Shown here one piece after another: positions 24,709 to 32,894 of a stretch of 64,000 nt of DNA. The notes beneath the pieces were generated by a model. That model was not told where the DNA came from and did not search any database. It worked only from the letters and a program-made list of their open reading frames with translations. How positions within the stretch are numbered: the first letter of the stretch is position 1; every line of letters begins with the position of its first letter. The translations under genes were made by a program, and so were the position numbers. The DNA is from JABDII01 sp963815325 (GTDB lineage: Bacteria > Gemmatimonadota > Gemmatimonadetes > Gemmatimonadales > GWC2-71-9): NCBI GenBank assembly GCA_963815325.1, contig CAWFGG010000010.1:62001-126000 (forward strand), written 5' to 3'.

Positions 24709-26869
24709 GCGGCGGGTCGCCGTTCTCGCGTGCGCGCTCGCCGTAGGCGCGCTCTGGTGGCCAGATGGCACCGCTGCCGCACAAGCTCCCGAAGATCGCC
24801 AGGCTCTCGAGCAGTTCCGTGACTCTCTCGCGACTGCCTCCGATACCGTCTCCCTGCTTCGGCTCGAGGCGAGCCTGATCGAACACGCCAAGCTCGATCG
24901 TCAGAACCCCATCCTCCACCTTCGGCTCGGCTTCCTGGCGCTCAGGCTCGGGACGCTCGGAGGGAAATCCCACTTCGAAGATGCGGGCTCCGAGTTCGAA
25001 TGGGCCGCCGAGCTCGAGCCCGATTGGCCGTACCCACTGCTCGGTCTCGGCGTCGCGGAGCGCGAGCTGGGCCGGGGCGTCGGCTCGCTCCTGTTCGGCG
25101 TGAAGGCAATGCTCGGCAAGGATCAAGACACCAAGGCCGTGACCGCCTTTGCAGGCGCCGCCCAGGTCGACCCGGGATTCGTGCCCGCGCTTACCGAGCT
25201 GGCGCAGACTACCGACAGCATGCGGTTGAACCGGCGGCCCGACCTTACCCTTGCCGCCTTCCGACGCGCCGCGACCACCGGCGAGATCGCCGATCCGGAA
25301 TATCATCTCTATCGCGGCCGGGTCGAACGTGCCTTCGGCGATCTCGATTCGGCGCTGGCGGCGTTCCAGCGGTATCTGTCGCTCGGGGGTACCCGGGGGC
25401 TTGCCTTGCTCGAGATCGCCCGATCCAGGCTTGCCCTGGGCCAGACCGAGGCGCTGGAGCCGTACCTCGAAGGGGCGGCCTGGGAGGGCCCCGAACTGGC
25501 CGCGCTCTACCGAAGCGATATCGCACCGATCGCGACCGACGGTGAATTGGCTGACTTCGATTCCCTCGATGCGGCGGGGCGTGCACGCTTTCTCCGGAGA
25601 TTCTGGCTCAAGCGCGACGCGGCCGACCTTCGGTCCGACGGCGAGCGGGTGACGGAGCACTACCGGCGGCTGGTCTACGCCAGGCGCCACTTCCGGCTTG
25701 GGCCGTTCAGGCGGGTCTATGACTACGGCGAGCGCTATCACAGCGGAAGCAGGGAGTTCGACGACCGTGGCATCATCTACGTTCGACACGGACCACCGCT
25801 CACGCGGCAAGTTCATGTCACGCCGGCCGCGGCAACGTACGGTGCGGAGTCGTGGACCTACGTGATCGCAGAGCAAATGCGAGCGTTCCATTTCGTGGGG
25901 CGCGATGATCCAAGTGATTACCGGTTGGTGGACAGCCCGCTCCGCATGCCCGTGGCCGCGCGTGAGGAGTTTCTGCTCACGTGGGCCCCGAGGGCTCTCT
26001 CGGCAGGCGTGAGCGCACCGATGTACGCTACCAATCTGCGCGCGCAGACGCTCAAGGACATCGACGTCGCCACCACGACGGATTCGTATGAGCTCCGGTT
26101 CGCGAAGCCGATCGAGGCCTTCGCACAAGTCCTGGTCACCGGCGCCCGGGAGGGACGAAACACGCTCCATCTCGCCTATGCCATCACGGCGGGGGATCTC
26201 GTCCCCACCCAGTTGGTAAGCGGGTGGCTCTACCCCGTTCATCTCAGGCTCGCCGTTCTCGATAGCGCCGGTGCTCCGGTTGCCCGGGTGGACACGACCT
26301 CGCTCATGGTGGCATCGCGTGCCCTGGGTCCGGACGACCACTTGCTGGGACACCTGGCTCTTCCGCTGCCGGCCGGCGCGTACACCCTTCGGTTCGCGCT
26401 GAGCCAGGGCGATGTGGGCGGCATCTTTCCACTTGAAGCGATCGATGTCCGCATTCCTGGCGAGGCGCTCGACCTGAGCGACCTGGTGGTGGGCACTCGC
26501 AAGATGGGTCTCTCCTGGGTGAGCCCTGGTCGCGACACCCTCTTCTTCGATCCGTTTCGCGTCGTGAGTGAAGGCGCTGTAATGGAGCTCTACTACGAGG
26601 TGTACGGTCTCACGCCTGAGGAGCCCTACGAGACGGAGATCAAGGTCGAGAAGCAAGGGGGAGGGCTGTTCCGCAAAGTGTTCGGTGGGGGCGGCAAGAA
26701 AATCCGTCTGGGGTTCTCAGAGACGGCCCCGGGTCGGCTCGCGCGCTCGCGGCGCACGATCGATCTGGAGGGTCTGAAACCAGGCGAGTACGTCCTCACC
26801 ATCACCGCCAGGAAACCAAGCGGCGGCGCGGCCGAACGGCAACATTTCTTCGTCATCGAAGAGCGCTAA
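24650..26869 (+). CDS. GWxTD-type exported protein, copy 2
   Basis: This 739-residue paralogue of the upstream gene has the same order: signal peptide (core VAVLACALAVGAL, ending TAAAQ), TPR-like helices starting APEDRQALEQFRDSLA, the conserved core FDDRGIIYVRHGPPLTRQ (near 375) and a beta-rich C-terminus ending LEGLKPGEYVLTITARK. The two proteins share whole blocks (RQALEQFRDSLA against REALEQFRDSLA), so they arose by tandem duplication. The start at 24650 lies 59 bases inside copy 1 in another frame; no in-frame start exists between there and the signal peptide core. Function unknown; exported location is clear. Confidence 0.85.
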   Translation: MPRVAPNAGSKRSGSSPRPRRRVAVLACALAVGALWWPDGTAAAQAPEDRQALEQFRDSLATASDTVSLLRLEASLIEHAKLDRQNPILHLRLGFLALRLGTLGGKSHFEDAGSEFEWAAELEPDWPYPLLGLGVAERELGRGVGSLLFGVKAMLGKDQDTKAVTAFAGAAQVDPGFVPALTELAQTTDSMRLNRRPDLTLAAFRRAATTGEIADPEYHLYRGRVERAFGDLDSALAAFQRYLSLGGTRGLALLEIARSRLALGQTEALEPYLEGAAWEGPELAALYRSDIAPIATDGELADFDSLDAAGRARFLRRFWLKRDAADLRSDGERVTEHYRRLVYARRHFRLGPFRRVYDYGERYHSGSREFDDRGIIYVRHGPPLTRQVHVTPAAATYGAESWTYVIAEQMRAFHFVGRDDPSDYRLVDSPLRMPVAAREEFLLTWAPRALSAGVSAPMYATNLRAQTLKDIDVATTTDSYELRFAKPIEAFAQVLVTGAREGRNTLHLAYAITAGDLVPTQLVSGWLYPVHLRLAVLDSAGAPVARVDTTSLMVASRALGPDDHLLGHLALPLPAGAYTLRFALSQGDVGGIFPLEAIDVRIPGEALDLSDLVVGTRKMGLSWVSPGRDTLFFDPFRVVSEGAVMELYYEVYGLTPEEPYETEIKVEKQGGGLFRKVFGGGGKKIRLGFSETAPGRLARSRRTIDLEGLKPGEYVLTITARKPSGGAAERQHFFVIEER

Positions 26870-26882
26870 GTCCGTTCCTGCC

Positions 26883-26912
26883 TTGACTCTGGCACGCGCC
26901 TTGCCCTAGGTT
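26883..26912 (+). promoter_or_regulatory. Promoter with -35 and -10 boxes, leaderless start
   Basis: TTGACT (26883-26888) and TAGGTT (26907-26912) are separated by 18 bases, and only six bases separate the -10 box from the kinase ATG at 26919. Transcription would begin at or within a base or two of the ATG, giving a leaderless mRNA. No Shine-Dalgarno sequence is present upstream. Confidence 0.6.
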
Positions 26913-26918
26913 CGCCCC

Positions 26919-28934
26919 ATGAACTGTTCTCGCTGCGGCGCCGAGGTCCAGCGCGAATGGAAGGCCTGTCCCGAGTGCGGACTCTCGCTTGCTGCAACGA
27001 CCCCGATCCAGGCCATCCTCCAATACGACATCGCGGAAATCGACCTGGTCCGCGAGGCCCTGGCTGAAGAATACGAGCTGATCTCGGAGTTGGGCCGCGG
27101 TGGGATGGCTGTCGTGTATCGCGCCAAGGAGACGCGCCTGGAGCGCGAGGTCGCGATCAAGGTGCTGCCCTTTTCGCTCTCGTTCGATCCGGAATTCGTT
27201 GAGCGGTTCGAACGCGAGGCGCGCACATCCGCCGGGCTCGAGCACCCCAACATCATCCCGATCTACCGCGTCGGCCACTCCGGGAAGGTGGCCTACTTCG
27301 TCATGAAGCTGCTGCGCGGCCAATCGCTCTCGGGACTCCTGGCCGAGCGCGGTCGGCTCGAACCCGATGAGATCCGCCACTTGCTGATCCAGACGGCCGG
27401 CGCGCTCGGCTATGCCCACGGGCGCGGCATCGTCCATCGCGACGTCAAACCCGACAACGTCATGTTCGACGACTTCGGCGCCGCAATCATGACGGACTTC
27501 GGGATTGCCAAAGCCGTGAGCGGACAGCGGCTGACCGGCACCGGGATGTCGATCGGCACGCCGCATTACATGAGTCCGGAGCAGGCGCGGGCCCAGGACC
27601 TCGATGGTCGGTCCGACATCTACAGTCTGGGGGTGGTGGCCTATCAATGTCTGGCCGGCCGGGTGCCGTTCGATGGGGAAGATGCCTTTGCCATCGGGTA
27701 CCGTCACATCATGGATCCGGTTCCGAAGCCCACCCTGTCCTCTCCGGACGAGCGGCGGCTCTACGAGATCATCTGGCGCATGCTCCAAAAAGAGCCGGGC
27801 GAACGATACCAGAGCTGCGAAAAGCTGATCGCTGAGCTGGGGGGAACGGTTGCGGCGGGCACCGGTGGGATGGCGGGGATGGGGGCCGCGACCAGCGCCT
27901 CCGCGGCTCAATCCAGCGGCCCGCTCGCGGCCCGTTCGGGGCCATCGGCCACTATCCGGTCTGCCCCCACCACGCCATTACCGAACGTGGCAGCACTCGG
28001 CGGGCTGTCACCGGCGCGGCCCTCGGGCCCGGTGGCACGACCGGTGGCGTCGCGCTCGCCGGTCGCGATGGCCGAGCGCCGCTCGTCTGGTCTGGGCTGG
28101 GTGTGGCTCGCGATAGTGGCACTCCTCGGTGGAAGCGGTGCCGCGGCCTATCATTTCAAGGTGGGTCCGTTCGCCGAGCCGGCCTCCCGGGCCTCGCTCG
28201 CTGAGCCGGTGGCAGCGGATTCTTCCCAGGTTGCGGGTGGGCCGATCGTGGATTCCGCCGCTGCCAAGGTGGACAGCCCCCTGTCCCAGGTTTCGGCTCC
28301 CACGGCTCAACCCGTGGCTCGTCGGCCATCTCCACCGCCCGCGCAACGTTCGGCGCCTACGCCACGCGACAGCGGTGCGATTCGCATCCGGAATCTTCCA
28401 GCCGGGAGCCAGGTCCTCATCGATGAGCGCGAGGCAATGACGGCGACGACCAAGTTACCGGTCGGCGCCCACGTGATCGCCGTGATCGCACCACGGCACA
28501 ATTTCTACACCGACACGGTGACCATCCGGCCCAACGAGCTGGTGCTGTACGAGCCTCAACTCTCCGCATTCGGCCAGCCGGTGCGTGACAGATCCAAGGC
28601 GATCTCGACCCGGGCCGCGCCGCACTGCACCGGTCCCACCCTCGGTTACAACGTCGACAACGTCTGCTTCGATGCAGGCCCCCGTCCCCTGTCCGCGACC
28701 GAGATCCCCATCCCCGCCTCCACGGCGAGGACCCCCCGGGCGACGCGGCTCCTGGTTCATGTGAAGAAGGACGGCAGTGTGGCCGAGGTGCGAGGGCTGC
28801 GGCCATCAGACGTGCGGGTGTTCGAGGCCGCAGCCCGTGGGTTTGCCCAAAGCCTCTCCTGGCAGCCGGCCACCAAGGGCGGCGTGCCGGTCGATGCCTG
28901 GACGCCGTGGGAGTTCACTGCGGTACGGCGTTAA
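26919..28934 (+). CDS. Ser/Thr protein kinase with N-terminal zinc ribbon and periplasmic PEGA/TonB-C-like tail
   Basis: The 671-residue kinase begins with a zinc ribbon (CSRC at 3-6, CPEC at 17-20). The PknB-type catalytic domain (about 50-310) has the glycine loop LGRGGMAVVYRA, VAIKVLP lysine, IVHRDVKPDN catalytic loop, TDFGIAKA and YMSPEQAR, so it looks active. A Pro/Ala/Ser linker leads to one membrane helix (WVWLAIVALLGGSGAAAYHF). Outside are a PEGA-like segment (IRIRNLPAGSQVLIDE) and a C-terminal TonB-C-like domain (LLVHVKKDGSVAEVRGL). It follows the GWxTD pair by 49 bp but has its own promoter. A link with the GWxTD proteins is only positional. Confidence 0.93.
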   Translation: MNCSRCGAEVQREWKACPECGLSLAATTPIQAILQYDIAEIDLVREALAEEYELISELGRGGMAVVYRAKETRLEREVAIKVLPFSLSFDPEFVERFEREARTSAGLEHPNIIPIYRVGHSGKVAYFVMKLLRGQSLSGLLAERGRLEPDEIRHLLIQTAGALGYAHGRGIVHRDVKPDNVMFDDFGAAIMTDFGIAKAVSGQRLTGTGMSIGTPHYMSPEQARAQDLDGRSDIYSLGVVAYQCLAGRVPFDGEDAFAIGYRHIMDPVPKPTLSSPDERRLYEIIWRMLQKEPGERYQSCEKLIAELGGTVAAGTGGMAGMGAATSASAAQSSGPLAARSGPSATIRSAPTTPLPNVAALGGLSPARPSGPVARPVASRSPVAMAERRSSGLGWVWLAIVALLGGSGAAAYHFKVGPFAEPASRASLAEPVAADSSQVAGGPIVDSAAAKVDSPLSQVSAPTAQPVARRPSPPPAQRSAPTPRDSGAIRIRNLPAGSQVLIDEREAMTATTKLPVGAHVIAVIAPRHNFYTDTVTIRPNELVLYEPQLSAFGQPVRDRSKAISTRAAPHCTGPTLGYNVDNVCFDAGPRPLSATEIPIPASTARTPRATRLLVHVKKDGSVAEVRGLRPSDVRVFEAAARGFAQSLSWQPATKGGVPVDAWTPWEFTAVRR

Positions 28935-28945
28935 GCGCGGCTAGA

Positions 28946-28987
28946 CAGCTAACAGCTAACAGCTAACAGCTAACAGCTAACAGCTAT
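28946..28987. repeat. CAGCTAA heptamer array (5 copies plus variant)
   Basis: Five exact tandem copies of CAGCTAA (28946-28980) are followed by CAGCTAT. Each unit contains TAA, so all three + frames are stopped within 21 bases. It lies 12 bases after the kinase stop codon. Confidence 0.95.
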
Positions 28988-29000
28988 TAGATTCGGCCAG

Positions 29001-29056
29001 CGATAGCCGATAGCCGATAGCCGATAGCCGATAGCCGATAGCCGATAGCCGATAGC
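29001..29056. repeat. CGATAGC heptamer array (8 copies)
   Basis: Eight exact copies of CGATAGC occupy 29001-29056 and run to 15 bases before the carbonic-anhydrase ATG. The sequence leading in (TTCGGCCAGCGATAGCCGA) resembles the end of the REP element at 46595-46620 (CTCGGCCTGGCCGATAGCCG), which links this array to that element. Confidence 0.95.
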
Positions 29057-29071
29057 TCTAGCCTCACCCAC

Positions 29072-29581
29072 ATGCCTACTGTCCATCCCACCGCCTTCAT
29101 CGCACCCGGCGCGGTCGTCGTCGGTGACGTCTCCCTGGGTGAAGAGGCGTCCGTCTGGTACAACGCCGTGGTCCGGGGCGACATGGAGCCCATCGTGATC
29201 GGCGAGCGGAGCAACATCCAGGACGGCGCTGTCATCCACGTGGACGAGGGTCTGCCGTGCACGGTGGGCCGGCGGGTGGTGGTGGGGCACCGGGTGATCC
29301 TGCATGGCTGCAGCGTCGAGGACGACTGCCTGATCGGCATGGGCAGCGTGGTCCTCAATCGGGCCACGATCGGGGCCGGAAGCCTGGTGGCCGCCGGCGC
29401 GGTGGTGCCCGAAGGCATGGTCGTGCCGCCGCGCTCCGTAGTGATGGGTGTTCCCGGCCGGATCGTCCGTCAGGTGGACGATCAGATGGCCCAGCGCATG
29501 GCGGAAGGGTGGCAGCACTATGTGAAGCTGGCCCGCGCCCACGCGAGAGGAGAGTTCGAGAGAGTAAGGAGTAAGGAGTAA
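29072..29581 (+). CDS. Gamma-class carbonic anhydrase family protein (YrdA/PaaY type)
   Basis: This 169-residue cytoplasmic protein folds as a left-handed beta-helix trimer that binds metal between subunits. Hexapeptide repeats run through residues 10-140 (VVVGDVSLGEEASVWYNAVV, NIQDGAVIHVDEG, VVVGHRVILHGCSV). The metal-ligand histidines are in VIHVD (one) and VGHRVILHGC (two). Some members hydrate CO2, while others act as thioesterases or have no known activity. The last six residues and the TAA stop are encoded by GAGTAAG repeat units, so the native C-terminus seems to have been replaced or extended by repeat sequence. Confidence 0.93.
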   Translation: MPTVHPTAFIAPGAVVVGDVSLGEEASVWYNAVVRGDMEPIVIGERSNIQDGAVIHVDEGLPCTVGRRVVVGHRVILHGCSVEDDCLIGMGSVVLNRATIGAGSLVAAGAVVPEGMVVPPRSVVMGVPGRIVRQVDDQMAQRMAEGWQHYVKLARAHARGEFERVRSKE

Positions 29582-29621
29582 GGAGTGTAGTGGGCATGGC
29601 CTGGAGCCACTCCTTACTCCT
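29574..29621 (+). terminator. Hairpin made from GAGTAAG repeat arms
   Basis: GGAGTAAGGAGTG (29575-29587) pairs perfectly with CACTCCTTACTCC (29608-29620) across a 20-base loop, with one further A-T pair outside. The hairpin contains the stop codon of the carbonic-anhydrase gene in its 5' arm. It lacks a T-run directly after the stem, so it could terminate weakly or protect the mRNA end. Confidence 0.6.
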
Positions 29622-29856
29622 CACTGACTGCCTCCTCACTCGTTCACGACATTTTTGTGATGTGGACACTGTTGCGGCCTGTCTGGTAGGACCATTCGCA
29701 CGCTATTGTATTGTCGGCATTCTTACCCTAGTTTGCCAATCCGTCTTTCTGGTAACAGTGACGTATATTTCTCCAACAATTGAAGTTGGCGGGATTCAAC
29801 GAACACCGTCTTTTTGGGCGGGAACCCCCTTCTTCGCCGATCTCTGAGGCTCTTCA
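29622..29856 (+). promoter_or_regulatory. AT-richer leader before nrdJ
   Basis: This 235-bp stretch is clearly richer in A and T than the genes around it and carries no ORF with family resemblance. It should contain the nrdJ promoter. I looked for a cobalamin riboswitch, which would suit a B12-dependent enzyme, and for paired NrdR boxes, and could not identify either with confidence. Confidence 0.4.
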
Positions 29857-32381
29857 ATGGACCACGGTAGCTCTTCCGCCCCGGCTCAGCTCTCCGCCAA
29901 CGCGATCACCGTGCTCGAGAAGCGGTATCTCATCAAGGACGAGCAGGGGCAGCCTACTGAGCAGCCGGAAGACCTCTTTGGCCGGGTGGCGAGGACCATC
30001 GCCGCCCCGGACCGCCTCTACGGGGCCAGCGCCGGTGCGGTGGAGGAGCTGGGGCACGCCTTCTATCGGCTGATGGCCGAGCGGCTGTTCATGCCCAACT
30101 CGCCCACCCTGATGAATGCCGGGCGGCCGCTGGGGCAGCTCTCGGCCTGTTTCGTCCTTCCGGTCGAGGACACCCTGGCGAATGGCAAGAACGGCATCTA
30201 CGACACCCTGAAGGCCATGGCTCTGGTACACCAGTCGGGCGGCGGGACCGGATTCAGCTTCTCCCGGCTTCGGCCCAAGAACGCCATCGTGCGCTCCACC
30301 ATGGGTGTCGCCTCCGGCCCGGTCTCGTTCATGACGCTGTACGACTCCTCCACCGATGTCGTGAAGCAGGGTGGAACCCGTCGTGGCGCCAACATGGGCA
30401 TCCTCCGGGTCGATCATCCCGACATCCTCGACTTCATCAGCTGTAAGTCCGATACCACTAAGATCACCAACTTCAACATCTCGGTCGGCGTCACCGATGC
30501 CTTCATGGATGCTGTGGATAACGACCTGGAGTACGACCTCCTCCACCCGAAGACCAAGGCGGTGGTGGGCCAGCTGAAGGCTCGTGAGGTGTGGCGTCAG
30601 ATCGTGCACGGGGCGTGGAAGACGGGTGAACCCGGAGTCTTCTTCATCGACCGGGCCAATTACTACAACCCCGTGCCGCATCTCGGGGAATACGAAGCCA
30701 CCAACCCTTGTGGCGAGCAGCCGCTTTTGCCCTACGATGTCTGTAACCTCGGGTCGATCAACCTCGGGTTGTTCGTTGCCGACGGGAAGTTCGACTGGGA
30801 CCGCCTCGCCCGACGGTGCATCTCTCGACCCATTTCCTCGAGAACGTGATCGACGCCAACAGCTACCCGCTGCCCGAAATCACCGACCTGGCCAAGCGGA
30901 TTCGGCGTATTGGGCTCGGGATCATGGGCTGGGCCGACGTGCTGGTCCGCCTCGCCATTCCGTATGACTCGGAAGAGGCCGTCGATCTGGCGCGCCAGGT
31001 GCAGAAGTTCGTGGACGATGAGGCCAAGAAGGAGTCGGAGCGGCTGGCCTCGATGCGCGGCGTCTTCCCCGAGTGGGAGAACTCGATCTGGGGCCCGGAC
31101 GCTACGTGCGCCCGCGGGCCGGCCGGCGAACGGATCCGCCCGATGCGGCGGCTCAGGAACTGCAACGTGACCACCGTGGCGCCCACCGGTACCATCTCGA
31201 TCATCGCCGGGTGCAGCTCGGGCATCGAGCCGCTGTTTGCCGTGGCATTCATGCGGAACCAGGCCGGCGTCCTGATGCCGGACGTGAATGAGGACTTCGT
31301 CCGGATCGCCGAGGACGAAGGCTGGTACTCGGACGAGTTGATGCGGAAGATCGCCGAGAGCGGCCACATCGACTACGACGAGGTGCCGGGCAAGTGGAAG
31401 CGGGTGTTCGTGACCGCGAACCACATCGCACCCGAGTGGCACATTCGGATGCAGGCCGCGTTCCAGGAGTACAACGACTCCGCCATTAGCAAGACCTGTA
31501 ACTTCGCCCGCGATGCCAGCGAAGACTACGTCGAGGAAATCTACCGGCTGGCCTTCCGGCTCAACTGCAAGGGTGTGACGGTCTATCGTGACGGGAGCCG
31601 CGACCTGCAGGTCCTCTCGACCGGCGCCACGGCCCAGCAGGTCAAGGCCAAAGCCCGGGAGACCGGCCATGCCGAGGCGCGTCACGACCTCGAGGCGGTG
31701 GTGAAGGGTGGGGAGGAGGCGCAGCACGTGGTGGCCGACCTCCTGGGCGAATTGGCCGAGGTCCGCACCGAGAACGAGCGGCTCCGCAAGCTGGTGCACG
31801 ATCTCGAGGCCGAGAACCTGCAGCGCCGGCAGAAGCGGTCCCGGCCGGACCTGTTGCGCGGCACCACGCGCCGTGTCGAGAGCCCGCTTGGCACCCTCTA
31901 CGTCACCATCACCGAAGACGACAAGGGGCAGCCATTCGAGGTCTTCATGTCGCTCGGCAAGGCCGGCGGGGCCTTGATGGCCGATGTCGAGGCGATTGGC
32001 CGGCTCCTGAGCCTGGCACTCCGCTCCGGTATCCCGATGGCGGAACTCCACCGCCAGCTCCGCGGGATCAGCTCCGACCGCGCCATCGGCCTCGGGCCGG
32101 CCAAGGTGCTCTCGGTGCCCGACGCGGTGGGCATCGCCGTCGAGAAGTGGATGCAGGAGAAGCATGAGGGCATTCAGCAGGAGCTGCTGGCCGACGAAGA
32201 CCCTGCGGTGACGGCCGAGATACCGATCGTGGAGAAAGTGGTCTCGGAAGGCTTCGAGCAGATGGCCTTGAGCCGGATGCAGGAGTTCCTGCCGGGCGCT
32301 TGCCCCGACTGCGGCAGCCAGTTGGAGTTTGCCGAGGGCTGCGTCAAGTGCATCGTGTGCGGCTACTCGGAGTGCGGCTAA
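29857..32381 (+). CDS. nrdJ: Class II ribonucleotide reductase NrdJ (B12-dependent), interrupted by one frameshift
   Basis: NrdJ makes deoxyribonucleotides using adenosylcobalamin and needs no oxygen. Two frames join to about 841 residues. The first (29857 to about 30815) has SACFVLPVEDT, GGGTGFSFSRLRPKN, QGGTRRGANMGIL and the active-site motif NPCGEQPLLPYDVCNLGSINL-like segment. The second takes over at VHLSTHFLENVIDANSYPLP and carries PTGTISIIAGCSSGIEPLF, a TSCPD-type region (about 660-760) and a C-terminal zinc ribbon CPDCG-CVKCIVCGYSEC that shuttles electrons to the active site. The shift is one missing base near 30811-30817; no slippery site or stem was seen, so a sequencing error is the simplest explanation for an essential gene. 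Confidence 0.92.
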
Positions 32382-32453
32382 CGATCGACCGGGACTGAGT
32401 TCCGGGGGCGGGTCAGGGACCGTCCCCCAAGCCTTGTGACCGGATCGGTCGGG

Positions 32454-32484
32454 GGGGGCGCCTCGGGAGGCGTCCCCTTTTCTT
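32454..32484 (+). terminator. Intrinsic terminator after nrdJ
   Basis: GGGGGCGCCT (32454-32463) pairs with AGGCGTCCCC (32468-32477), with one G-T wobble, around a CGGG loop. TTTTCTT follows at once. It lies 73 bases after the nrdJ stop. Confidence 0.88.
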
Positions 32485-32646
32485 GGTCCTCACGCAGAAT
32501 CTCAGGCGCTCAACCTCCTCGCCGAACGGCTCCGATCCCCTTACGCCACCGTCTCTCCGCCCCTACCTTGAAAATGTAGCCCTCGCGCGGCAGCCGACCC
32601 CTCCGAGCCGGCACGCGGGGGCAGCGAAGGGGAGGTCTACGCTCTC

Positions 32647-32850
32647 ATGCAGAGGCGGCGCTACTCACTTCATGCCCTGAAGCATCTGATCGAGCCCAAA
32701 GGCGACTGCATTCCCGAGACCAGACTTCCCGGTCCCGGCTGTGTTCCAGAGGGCGGGCTCCCCGGTCCCGGCTGCATCCCGGAGCCGGATGTTCATGAGA
32801 AGCACCGCGGCTCGAGGCGTCGGCCTTCGAGAATGACCAATGGCCAATAG
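32647..32850 (+). CDS. Small ORF with 11-residue Cys-Pro-Gly repeats
   Basis: The 67-residue frame starts at ATG 32647, ten bases after AGGGGAGG. Residues 21-46 hold three related units beginning C-I/V-P-E, two of them extending to L-P-G-P-G: CIPETRLPGPG, CVPEGGLPGPG and CIPEPDV. The leader (MQRRRYSLHALKHLIEP) is basic and the tail is Arg-rich. The frame closes with a TAG inside CCAATAG heptamers. It lies 44 bases before a B12/radical SAM gene on the same strand. It could be a precursor peptide modified by that enzyme. It could equally be a chance frame over a 33-bp DNA repeat. No family recognised. Confidence 0.35.
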   Translation: MQRRRYSLHALKHLIEPKGDCIPETRLPGPGCVPEGGLPGPGCIPEPDVHEKHRGSRRRPSRMTNGQ

Positions 32851-32860
32851 CCAATAGCCG
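32843..32860. repeat. CCAATAG heptamer pair
   Basis: Two exact CCAATAG units (32844-32857), with a degenerate unit before them, lie at the end of the small ORF and supply its TAG stop. This is the same heptamer family as the array at 47197-47266. Confidence 0.75.
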
Positions 32861-32894
32861 CTACCCCCAACCGCCCCATCCCAAAGGCCCCCGC

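Noticed and set aside
24611..26656. A 681-codon open frame antisense to the second GWxTD-type gene
   Set aside because: Composition is dominated by Arg, Gly and Pro, there is no domain resemblance, and the sense frame has a signal peptide and a paralogue next door.
28946..29056. CRISPR array
   Set aside because: The repeats are contiguous 7-mers with no spacers, and no cas gene is present in the window.
28970..29542. Minus-strand frame ending in repeated RLSAIGY units
   Set aside because: The repeat is only a translation of the CGATAGC heptamer array; the rest is antisense to the carbonic-anhydrase gene.
29622..29856. Cobalamin riboswitch before nrdJ
   Set aside because: The B12-box consensus and the expected multi-stem fold could not be found, although the gene product needs B12. 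A covariance-model search would settle it.
30811..30830. Programmed frameshift or intein/intron in nrdJ
   Set aside because: The two frames join without extra residues, there is no slippery site, and similar one-base breaks occur in many unrelated genes nearby.
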